This document shows, piece after piece, positions 1 through 8,997 of a stretch of DNA of 64,000 bases. Each line of letters starts with the position of its first letter. The stretch's first letter is position 1. The notes beneath the pieces were generated by a model that was not told the origin of the DNA, did no database searches, and saw only the letters and a program-made list of their open reading frames with translations. Source of the stretch: Daphnia pulex (Eukaryota; Arthropoda; Branchiopoda; Diplostraca; Daphniidae); the NCBI RefSeq assembly GCF_021134715.1, contig NC_060027.1:3100001-3164000 (forward strand), written 5' to 3'. A program made the position numbers and the translations under genes.

Positions 1-252
1 GACTTGATTGTCGACGGCTGTTGCTTTTCAAAAACATCATTTTTTAAACATGCAAACTGATTTAAACTTATTGTATCAGAAGCCAGAATTGAACAGTTAA
101 ACAATTGTACACGGAAAAATTGAATCGGAGATTTTCAAGTGAATTTGGATCATCATTGAAATAAAATATATTTATCTATTAATGGAAATGTTAGCACAAA
201 ACCGAATTTGCGTCAACTGGTTCCAAACATATTTCCTGCGTTTCTTAGACTT
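1..252. other. 3' flank of the first Rho GTPase, no gene seen
   Basis: AT-rich sequence left of the GTPase stop codon at 253-255. It probably holds that gene's 3'UTR, which runs leftward. No open frame with recognisable protein content was found on either strand. Confidence 0.4.
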
Positions 253-1202
253 TCAGAGGAGGTTGCAATTTCTAGGTTTGGTCTTTGGTTTGTTTATAGC
301 TGTCCGAACAGCCTCTTGAAAGACTAGTCTCAAATTCTCGCCAGTCTTTGCAGAGCACTCGAGAAAAGGACCAACTTTCTTGCTCAGTTTGGCAGCCTCG
401 GCATAAGACACCTGCAATAATCTAAACATGTACAGAAATGTAAAATTTCAATAAGAAATGCTCGATTCCATACGCAATCCTCATCTGTAGGTCCCTCTTT
501 CCGGATATCAACTTTTGCTCCTACAAAACAGTCCAGTTTAATAATTATTAATTAATTTAAACGCGCTTCTTATTTTCAAATTGTTATACCGACGAGTACG
601 ATGGGCGCATTAGGGCAGTGGTGCTTCAATTCGGGAATCCATTTCGATGTGACGTTATTGAATGAAGTCCGATTGTTGACAGCGTAGCAAAGTAGGAACA
701 CGTCGGTCTTCTCAAAGATTAGCGTCATTATTATCAATTTGATAGATATTTAGTGTTGGTTAAAAATACATTAGGATACGAGAGAATGCGCAGCCTTTCG
801 TAGTCTTCCTGCCCGGCAGTGTCCCAGAGCGAAACATTGTACGCGTGTCCGTCCACTTCAATTGTTTCGGAAAAGTTATCAAATCTAAACAAATAATAAC
901 CATGATAACAAATAAAACCGTATTTAATAAAAAAATAAACCTTTAAACCACATCAAATTCAACGTGACATCACTGCCCTTCTTATCTGGCAAAAGATTAT
1001 ACTTTTGACATCACCTTTATATGGCTGGACAGGCCGGCAACTTTTATAAATTAATTTTGTTCTACAAGAAATGTATATAAACTTACACAGTTGGCACGTA
1101 TGTGACAGGGAAAACGTTCTTGGTGTACACAATCAGCACACACGTTTTTCCCACTGTGCCGTCGCCGACCACTGTTATCTTCAACGGTCGATCTCGAATC
1201 AT
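253..1202 (-). CDS. Rho-family small GTPase, five exons, CAAX box CNLL
   Basis: The hand-spliced model has exons 1202-1087, 884-770, 707-590, 520-474 and 411-253, giving 184 residues. All junctions use GT-AG and keep the frame. The protein starts [20 protein letters not shown], so the P-loop GDGTVGKT is at about residues 12-19. It continues with the switch I core [17 protein letters not shown], the switch II motif [13 protein letters not shown] and the G5 motif ECSAK. It ends in the CAAX box CNLL, which predicts geranylgeranylation and membrane attachment. Members of this family are GTP/GDP switches that control actin and polarity. Two features are odd. The nucleotide-specificity motif, usually TKxD or NKxD, reads AKVD. 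The Rho insert helix is missing, so the protein is slightly short. It is a divergent Rho/Rac-like protein and I cannot assign it to a named subfamily. It forms a head-to-head pair with the GTPase at 2265. Confidence 0.88.
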
Positions 1203-2264
1203 TTTCGCCAAAAACTGTGAGAGAGCTTCAACCGTAAAACCGGAACCTAATGGTTTTACCAGTTTATCACGTTACATCCACAATGTGCACGAGATTCCGG
1301 TGGAAGTGTTGAAGAGACGGAACCAGCAACCACAAGGGGAATCTACACTTTTTAATCTCGATCTTAGTCAGTGTTAGTCACACGCTGGAATCAACTAGGA
1401 AATTCACCCCCACCAAACACTCAATTTTATGAAACGTCTATTCAAGTGGAACTCGCCTCAAAATGTCGTCAGTTGGCTAACTGTTTTTTAAAAGACGAAT
1501 GCATCAAAAAGGACGGCCAGAGTTGTAGAATGTCCAGATAAGCACTATTTGATAAGACAAAACGGCCAAAGCATTTTCATGTCTGACCAAGCGATGAAGC
1601 AAGCGTCTAGGTTGAAAAAGTGGGCGGGACTTGTGTTATAATACACCGGCAATGATATAGAATGCCCGGCCCTGATGAAATATTACACCCTCGGCTTGCT
1701 CGGGGCAAAACAAAAAAAAAAATTAATTTGACAATAGTTGAAAACCAAAAAAAATAAATAGCCAATTTTGATCAAACCCTATCGCATTCCTTATGCAGAA
1801 CCATGAAGCTATAGAGGGGGACAAGGTCTATAGTCTTCCAACGAAACCGTAAGTGGAAAAACAAACTCATCAACGGATGACTACGCCCTATCGGACAAGA
1901 GAAACATCCGTTGTTGACGCACGAAAGAACAATTTCTTTCTTCACTTTCTCTCAAAACCAACATTAGATTCAAGATTATTTTTATTATTTTTAGAAATAA
2001 ATCAACAATAAAAAATAATACAACCCGTTTATAATTAACGAAACACGGAAAAGGAGCGATGGTTCTGACTCATTTGACGCACTTGAGGTTTGGGGCGGAT
2101 CGACATTGTGCGCACTGTGGTTTTTTCCCTAACGCGGAAGGAATATATAAACCAAGTTCGACAAAGTTAACAATTTAGTCGAACTCAAACCGCCGTGCAG
2201 TCGAAAAAGGTTTGGTGAGTGTAGTTTTTGTAAAGATACCCAGCACGGATTTCGTCTGAAGCGG
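1203..2264. other. Shared intergenic region between divergent GTPase genes
   Basis: About 1 kb separates the two start codons and presumably contains both promoters and 5'UTRs. It is AT-rich. I saw no further gene. A clear TATA box and initiator could not be assigned to either gene. Confidence 0.4.
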
Positions 2265-3118
2265 ATGAAGATGTCGGAACGTCCAATCAAGGTCTTGTTA
2301 GTCGGTAGCGGAACAGTTGGAAAAACTAGCCTGTGCACGGTCTACACCAAAAAATGTTTCCCCTCCAAATATGTTCCGACAGTGTTAGTCTTGTATTGTT
2401 TGTATTGACGATTGTAGAGTCTTTAAAATCTTATTTGTTTACCGTTATACAGAATGGAAATAGCCTTCTCCACCGTTGTGATCAATGATGTGACACACAG
2501 ATTGGCCATCTGGGATACAGCGGGACAGGAAGACTTCGACCGACTACGACTTTTGTCCTATCCTAATGTAAGATTAATTACCGCACATTTCCGGATATGA
2601 GTATATCTTTTAATTTTCGGTTTACCCATTATTGAATCGTTTACACAGACGGACGTCTTTTTAGTTTGCTACGCCATCGATGATCTCGATTCTTTTCAAC
2701 ACGTCTCGACAAAATGGATTCCAGAGTTACACAAACATAGCCCTGGCGTCCCAATCATTCTCGTTGGTAATAATCAAAATTTTTCGACTATTTGGCGTAA
2801 TACCCTTCATAATTTAATTTTACAAATTTGCAATTCAAGGTACTAAATTAGACAAGAGACATAAAGGTGAAACGCTTGAAAGCTATTTGGTAAGTACTAT
2901 TCAAATCTGCCGCAATTAAACTATTTAGAAAATTAAACAAGAATCCTATTAAATTATTCCAGGTTCCTTATAGTAGAGGACAAAGTTTGGCAGAGACCAT
3001 CGGAGTTGCTCATTTCGCCGAGTGCTCAGCTTTGAATGGGAAGAATGTGTCAAAAATATTTAAAATTGCAGCTGCTGCTGCTTTAGGATTAGATAAGAAG
3101 TCTTGCTGCATACTTTAA
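2265..3118 (+). CDS. Divergent Rho-family small GTPase, five exons, CAAX box CCIL
   Basis: The hand-spliced exons are 2265-2383, 2453-2567, 2649-2766, 2840-2889 and 2963-3118, giving 185 residues. The start ATG at 2265 gives MKMSERPIK; an in-frame ATG at 2271 is an alternative. The P-loop is GSGTVGKTS (canonical GDGAVGKT), switch II is [13 protein letters not shown], the specificity motif VGTKLD is intact, G5 is ECSAL and the tail CCIL is a prenylation CAAX box. After the conserved VPTV of switch I the effector loop reads [11 protein letters not shown]. It has lost the aromatic residues usual in Rho/Rac (VPTVFDNY), which suggests altered effector contacts. The Rho insert helix is reduced. Intron positions and phases match the paralogue at 253-1202, and exons 2 and 3 have the same lengths (115 and 118 bases), so the two arose by duplication. 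Confidence 0.87.
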
Positions 3119-3712
3119 AAAATGTTTGCGGTCTTAATTTTACGTTTGTGAACAGAATATTTTCATAATAATGCATATATTAGGTGTTGCAATAAATGGC
3201 TATTTAATATCAATTTGACACGGCGTGAAAAGAATTGATGGATGTCAACAGTCTTACCTTTCAATTTTGGTTTTCGGTCAATTTCCGGACTGAATTCACG
3301 TTCCGTGTAGTCGGTTTGTGGATGCTGGACGAATAAACATTTCACGATTCACTGAACAGCATCCAGTTTCATTTGTTCAGTCGTTTTCACACGCACACAG
3401 CAATTAACTTGGAAATATGACCCACACACTATAACCGATATAAACCCAATAGGACACGGGCAATCTGGTGAACGAATATCAACCACATAATTTCACTGAG
3501 CACAGAAAACACACCACTGTACACGAAACTTGTAGCATGGTGGATCGTGATGATATGACAAATTATGAAGAACTACACCTGGGTGGTTGGGGTAAAAAAA
3601 TATCGTCGTATATTAATTTACACTTACAAGACCAGACCATGCACACACATTATACTGCAGATTGCACTGAATAAAAATCACTGATGAAATATTTTTAATT
3701 ATTAATGACAAA
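3119..3712. other. Intergenic spacer, no gene seen
   Basis: AT-rich spacer between the 3' ends of the plus-strand GTPase and the minus-strand secreted-protein gene. It probably contains both 3'UTRs. The short open frames here show no recognisable protein. Confidence 0.4.
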
Positions 3713-4281
3713 TTACGCGAACGTAGGATTAACGGGAGTTGTGAATTGAGGCATTAGCTGGGAGACGAAATCCATGGGCGTTTGTGATTGCATCTGCGTT
3801 GGGAAGTTCATCATTTGGTCGGTGTCGATCCCGAAAATGGACAACACTTGACGCAATACTGCCACGAGGGGATCGATGAATACCTGGCTGATAAAGTTCC
3901 ACAAAGCTGTTGGAATCCTCCACCAAGCCGACATCAATTGGCTACACAATCCACAAAATAAAAATGTATCACACTCAACTCAGGGGAAATAATAAGAAAA
4001 TCGTTTTACCTTTTGCCTTCACTCTTGTCGATGCCAAGACTCCGCTTCGTCACTTGAACCTTCTCTGTAGATTTCATCGATTCAGTCGCGTTGACAGTAG
4101 CGTTGACATTTGCATTGACAGTTCCATTAACAGTCGCGTTCACAGGAGACAGACTGGCTTTGGCCACCAACGAACCAACGGGCTGCACTTTGCTTGAATT
4201 GGTCTTCTTACTGCCAGCGTCTGCTGCCATAGTGACAGCCAGCACCAGTACAAATACCATCATCACTTTAGTTGCCGACAT
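3713..4281 (-). CDS. Small secreted protein with Asn-Ala-Thr-Val repeats, unknown function
   Basis: The two coding exons are 4281-4010 and 3941-3713, joined by a 68-base GT-AG intron, giving 166 residues. The N-terminus MSATKVMMVFVLVLAVTMAADAG is a clear signal peptide. Residues about 45-65 form an imperfect repeat of NATV/NGTV/NANV units with several N-x-T sequons, so dense N-glycosylation is likely. A KRS dibasic site follows. The second exon encodes an amphipathic Trp/Phe-rich segment (SAWWRIPTALWNFISQVF) and a Gln/Pro/Met-rich tail ending NPTFA. An acceptor (TTTTAG) lies four bases upstream of the ATG, which implies an upstream 5'UTR exon spliced from a donor near 4360. I recognise no family. 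It could be a lineage-specific cuticle, mucin-like or antimicrobial secreted protein. Confidence 0.75.
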
Positions 4282-4414
4282 TTTTCTAAAACAATACAAA
4301 TTCTTACGTAAGACAATATTCCAGCAAATAGACTTTAAATCAATATTAATTAAAAAACTTACCCTTTTGAGAGAGAAACTAGGAATGTGATACTTCTGAA
4401 CGTTGAACACACAC

Positions 4415-4449
4415 TGAATCGAAAGAGAGAAAAGTACGCCCCTAAATAG
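4415..4449 (-). promoter_or_regulatory. Core promoter (TATA-like box and initiator) of the secreted-protein gene
   Basis: On the minus strand a TATTTAG box lies at about 4449-4442. It is followed about 30 bases downstream by TCAGT, the arthropod initiator consensus, with its A at about 4415. The spacing is right for a TATA-driven start. The transcript would splice from a donor near 4360 to the acceptor just before the ATG at 4281. Confidence 0.55.
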
Positions 4450-4777
4450 CCTACCTTCACTCTTCAGTCAAATGATCACCCAGCCTGCTGTCGCTAATGA
4501 ATTAAGGATAGGTACTGAAATTACCGCCATTCTTTGTCTTGATGTTGTCTGCGAAATGACGTAACATATACTAACATAAGCCTTGGGCGTCTCACGTCAA
4601 TTGTTTCTATAAATTTATATCAATCTAACCTGATTTTAATTAAAAAAAAGGCAAATCATTTGGCAATCTAATAAACTTAGTAAAGTGTATTGTAAGCTCA
4701 CAAAAATTACAGGGGAGCATCAATTTGCAATTTCGGTGATCAATGAGGGTATGAAACATGAATGCTGGTTGGCCAAC
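4450..4777. other. Intergenic spacer, no gene seen
   Basis: Short AT-rich spacer between the secreted-protein promoter and the Nup62 stop codon. It holds upstream sequence of the former and probably the Nup62 3'UTR. Confidence 0.4.
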
Positions 4778-7607
4778 TTAAGCAAAACGAAAACTCCGGT
4801 CTTGATCTCTTCGCTGCTGTTCCAATCCACGCCCCACATCGTCAAGTTTGCGCTGGAGAGCTGTGCAGCTTGATTCCGCCCATTGGAGTGAGTCGGTGTG
4901 AGCGTTGAGAATTCGTGCTATTTTGGCAATCTGTCGAAAAATGAGAAGTAAACAAAAAACATGTAAAAACGTAAACACAGCTGGAAAATATATCATGTTT
5001 GAAATTTACCGGATCAGCTGTGGCTTCGTGTTGCCGACTAGCTGCGTTCATTCTCTCGATGATCTCCTTCAGATCGTCAGCCAATCGTCTCATTTGTGAA
5101 TCGATATTCTCGGCCAACTGATATCTAAAGAAACATTACCAGGAATATTGTCGTGAAAACAATGGGAAAACTATTGTAAGCAAAAATCAAGTTACGTGTG
5201 ATCGCGTTCAGTATCGTGTGGCATGTTGTTGACTTCTTGTTGCAAACTCTCTTCCAAGGGAATGAGCATCTCCTCAAGTTCACGCTGCTGGGCACGAACG
5301 AAATCCAATTCGGATTCCAAACGCACTTGATCTTTCTTAACTCTGTTGACGGAATCGCTCAGCGCAACAATCTAAAAGAAGTTGCTCTTTCAATGATGAA
5401 AAATTTCTTATTTATTCTTGTTTTCATTTGTACCTTTTCTCCGTTGGAGACTAAAAGACGATCCCATGCGGCTACCGAAGTAGCTTGATTCAAAAATATT
5501 TTCTCTTGTTCGTCCAAGTCAACTGACCATTTGTTAATGGATTCCTCCAATTGACGGAAGGTCAAAGCAGTTCCAGGAGTGCTGGTGGTGCTTGTCGGGG
5601 TTGCAGATGTCCTGTTATGATAATAATGAATGATTTCCAATTCTAAATATGAAGTGTTTTTCTAAGATCTTACGAGGTAACAATCGACGAAGTCGCAACT
5701 GGGGCCGTTGCAGCAGTGGATGCAGGCGCAGAAGTTCCAAAGCTAAACGACGGTGCAGCAGAAACGGCTGTAGTGGCCGGTGCTGTAGTTGCGGCAGCGA
5801 GAGTCGGAGCAGCCTTGGATGCATCGGCTGTTGACGTTGGGGCTCCAAATGAAAAACCTAGAAAAACCAAAAATTCCATGAAAATTGGTAAAAGGACAAG
5901 ATAAATAAAACTGTGATGTTTACCTGTTGAAGGAGCAGCAGCGGTTGATCCAAAGTTGAGGGTTGGAGCTGGTTGAGTCGCAGTAGTAGTTGTCGGTTGC
6001 TGAGCAGGAAATGCTGGAGCTTGAGCCGAAGTGGTCGGTTGAGTAAGCGAAAAAGCCGACGGAGCAGCGCTGGTGGTAGTTGTGGCACCGAACGAAGGTA
6101 AAGTAGGTGCTGCTGTACTAGTGGTTCCAAAAGAAAGTGTTGCACCGCTTGGTTGGCTAAATCCTGGCAAAGTCGAAGTTCCAGTTGATCCTAAAGAAAA
6201 ACCGCCAGCAGCTGGAGCAGCAGAAGTAGCTGGCTGACCAAAACTAAGTCCTCCGGTGGATGCCGGAGTGGTGAAACTATAGGCTGGAGGTGCTGCAGTC
6301 GGTGCAGCGGTTGTTGCTGGCTGATTAAAAGCAAAGGGAGTTGCAGCGGCCGTTGTAGTCGCAGCCGCAGCCGGTTGACCAAAATTCAGACCTCCACTAG
6401 CGGGTGCTGCAGCAGTCTGACCGAAACCAAAGCCTCCCGTGGAAGGGGCTGCTGCTGGCTGAGCAAAAGTCAAACCTCCGCTGCTTGGAGCCCCGAAACC
6501 TCCGGCCGTAGATGTTGCAGTCGGCTGGCCAAAACCAAAGCCTCCAGTCGAGGGCGTTGAAGCGGGTTGTCCAAAATTGAGGCCCGTTGAAGCCGGTGCG
6601 GCTGTTTGAGCAAAGCTAAGACCTCCTCCTGCTGGTGCGTTAGCCGCGGGTTGACCAAAATTCAAGCCTGTCGACGCTGGTGCAGTTGTTTGGCCAAAAG
6701 TGAGACCACTCTGAGTGGCGGGAGTTGTTTGTCCAAAGGCTGGAGTTGATGTTTGTCCAAATGCTGGCTGAGTGGATGTCTGTCCAAATGCTGGCTGAGT
6801 CGCTGCTTGGCCAAACGCTGGCGTTGAAGCTGTGGTCGAACCCAATCCAAATGGTGATGGTGCGGCTGAAGCCGGTGTTGGCTGTTGGCTAAATGAGAAT
6901 GAAGGAGTGGTGGATGGTTGCTGAGCTCCAAATGCAGGAGCTGCAGTACTCTGCCCAAAACCAAAGCTAGGAGCTGCTGTAGAAGTGGCACCAAATGTTG
7001 GGGCTGGGGCTGCAGAGGCTGGCTGACCTAAACCAAACGACGGAGTTGCTCCTGCAGCTGTACCAAATCCAAAGCTTGGTGTTGCAGTTTGGCCGAAAGC
7101 TGGGGCAGCAGCAGCAGATGTTGTGGGTGCTCCAAAAGTTGATCCTGTTCCAAAAGAAATAGCTGGTTTTGCTGCTCCAAAGAGACCACCAGTAGCTGGT
7201 GGCTGTGCTGCGGTAGTTTGGCCGAAACTAAAGCTACTTTGTGCAGGTTGTCCAAATGTTGATCCTAAGGCTGGAGCAGCTGCAGCAGGTGCCCCGAAAG
7301 CTGTAATTACAAAAGAAAAAGCATGGTGCATTGGTTTAATTGTTTGTTCAACATTCCGAAAAACAATTACTTAACGTAAAGTATTCTGACTTTAAACCAC
7401 ATGAACCAATAAGATGATTTGACATGTATGACAGACTATTAAAGCTCTTTTTACGCTCTTTTTACTTACAAACAACAACTATCAAAATATAACTACTCTA
7501 ATCGATCATCTATGTTTACCTGGGGCTGTTTGTTGCTGGGATTGAGCACCACCGAAAGCAAAACCAGTACTTTGCCCAGTAGAGGGGGTACCAAAGTTGA
7601 ATGCCAT
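4778..7607 (-). CDS. Nup62: Nuclear pore glycoprotein p62 (Nup62)
   Basis: Central-channel FG nucleoporin of the Nup62-Nup58-Nup54 complex. Exon 1 (7607-7520) starts MAFNFGTPSTGQSTGFAFGG. The large exon 2 (7300-5924) and exon 3 (5857-5674) encode more than twenty FG/GFG repeats spaced by Thr/Ser/Ala/Pro-rich linkers, the selective-barrier region that binds transport receptors. Exons 5611-5434, 5371 onward, and three more exons to 4778 encode the conserved C-terminal coiled coil. It begins with TALTFRQLEESINKWSVDLDEQEKIF, a Nup62 family hallmark, includes NRVKKDQVRLESELDFV and HRLADDLKEIIERMN-type heptads, and ends RDQDRSFRFA. Intron 2 (5923-5858) is exactly 66 bases with no in-frame stop, so its retention would keep the frame. 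The family assignment is very secure from domain order and sequence. Confidence 0.95.
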
Positions 7608-7765
7608 TTCGAAGGTTTTTGCAGGTTAATAAAAGACGAAATCAAAGAAGCCTGCCTGATTTAAACTTCTAAAAGGTGGTTGCACAACAGTTATTGAAAA
7701 ATGCCGATTGCTACAAGCACAGATTATTTCCGGCTGTCTTGTACAGAGTTCCACTGTTTCAGACG

Positions 7766-7773
7766 ATTGAAAT
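7766..7773 (+). repeat. Left copy of the 8-bp target-site duplication ATTGAAAT
   Basis: ATTGAAAT directly precedes the left terminus CATAGCC of the palindromic element. The identical octamer follows the right terminus at 8597-8604. Confidence 0.85.
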
Positions 7774-7970
7774 CATAGCCTACTAAATATCACGGCCACA
7801 CATCTGGCTATCTCGCCGTTACCGAGAAGCTCCGCCTACTCCAGATCACGTGCTTGTCTGTGATTGGCCGTACCCCAAAATCGTTTCCATTTTCCACGGC
7901 TTCTTTCCAAACTTTTAAGTTCCTTGACGTCGTCTTGCATCCTGGTATGGTCAGAGTCGATATAATGTAA

Positions 7971-8040
7971 GCAATTGGTAGTCTAGTGGGTAGAGCGGTG
8001 GATTTCCATTAGAGTAATACTAGGTTCAAATCTGATCAAG
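7971..8040 (+). other. tRNA-like sequence in the left arm (pol III box A/B)
   Basis: TAGTCTAGTGGGTAGAGC resembles a tRNA D-arm and box A. AGGTTCAAATCT about 35 bases later matches box B and the T-loop (GGTTCRANTCC). The intervening segment contains TTTCCAT, which would give a UCC (Gly-like) anticodon, but the anticodon stem does not pair. It is therefore a degenerate tRNA-derived head as in SINEs, not a functional tRNA. T-rich runs downstream could terminate pol III. Confidence 0.6.
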
Positions 8041-8327
8041 TCATAATCAATTTTTCATAATTTTTTCTTGTTTTTTTCTAGATTTGTAAAGCGAATTAGA
8101 TGGAATGCCTAGATTCTGTAAAAAATGCGAGTTTTTTCACATTTTTTAAAACAAAATCTGAAATCTGAATTTGTTTTTTTTTCTAAGTCCTTGCCAAAGC
8201 GAACAAATTCAGATTTTGTTTTAAAAAATGTGAAAAAACTCGCATTTTTACAGAATCTAGGCATTCCATCTAATTCGCTTTACAAATCTAGAAAAAAAAC
8301 AAGAAAAAATTATGAAAAATTGATTAT

Positions 8328-8400
8328 GTCTTGATCAGATTTGAACCTAGTATTACTCTAATGGAAATCCACCGCTCTACCCACTAGACTACCAATTGCT
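8328..8400 (-). other. tRNA-like sequence in the right arm, inverted copy
   Basis: Reverse-complement copy of the left-arm tRNA-like segment with the same box A and box B. If both arms were transcribed by pol III, convergent transcripts through the loop would make a long hairpin RNA. Confidence 0.6.
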
Positions 8401-8596
8401 TACATTCAATCGACTCTGACCATACCAGGATGCAAGACGACGTCAAGGAACTTAAAAGTTTGGAAAGAAGCCGTGGAAAATGGAAACGATTTTGGGGTAC
8501 GGCCAATCACAGACAAGCACGTGATCTGGAGTAGGCGGAGCTTCTCGGTAACGGCGAGATAGCCAGATGTGTGGCCGTGATATTTAGTAGGCTATG

Positions 8597-8604
8597 ATTG
8601 AAAT
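8597..8604 (+). repeat. Right copy of the 8-bp target-site duplication ATTGAAAT
   Basis: Direct repeat of 7766-7773 just outside the right terminus GGCTATG. The pair defines the element's boundaries. Confidence 0.85.
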
Positions 8605-8997
8605 TGAAATTCGCCTATGGAGTCGACTACTTCACTAAATATGTGTTGAGCACCATCTAGCGGAGAAGAGTAGAGTTATCAATAATCAGGCGCCAATTGT
8701 AACTTTTTATGCAAATGCAATACACTCAAATATGCATTTTCAAAATGGGTATTTTTCCCAATTGTTTCATTAATGAAAAAAAATTCATTGACAATATCAT
8801 TTGAAGTGATTATTATAAATTGTATTCAGATATATCACTGCAATATCACCCACACCACAATTCAAGGGGTGTAAACCAAATTCCATGGAAAATTTTATCA
8901 GAATAGAATAACAAACCAAACAATTAAAATATGGAAAATGGCTTAAAATTGCCCGAGGCAAGAACGGTGAGATGCAAATGATAAATCAGTGTTTGTA
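8605..8997. other. 3' flank of CNDP2, no gene seen
   Basis: AT-rich spacer that includes the probable CNDP2 3'UTR. A CACCATCTAGCGG motif at about 8651 resembles the recurring CGCCATCTA motif described in the findings. No coding sequence recognised. Confidence 0.4.

Larger units (their letters stand above)
7774..8596. mobile_element. 823-bp palindromic (foldback/long-TIR) element with 8-bp target duplication
   Basis: The two ends are inverted copies: CATAGCCTACTAAATATCAC at the left and its reverse complement ending GTAGGCTATG at the right. The arms of about 390 bases match almost base for base, with a few differences (for example ATA against TTG near 7961). The non-palindromic loop is only about 25-30 bases and lies near 8182-8206. 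The octamer ATTGAAAT sits immediately outside both ends (7766-7773 and 8597-8604) as a target-site duplication. An 8-bp duplication fits insertion by a hAT- or P-type transposase. No transposase is encoded, so the element is non-autonomous. Each arm carries a tRNA-like sequence. It lies between the 5' end of Nup62 and the 3' end of CNDP2. Confidence 0.88.

Noticed and set aside
7971-8040. Functional tRNA-Gly(UCC) gene
   Set aside because: Box A and box B are present, but the anticodon and T stems do not pair and the sequence is repeated inside a transposon-like palindrome, so it is a tRNA-derived relic.
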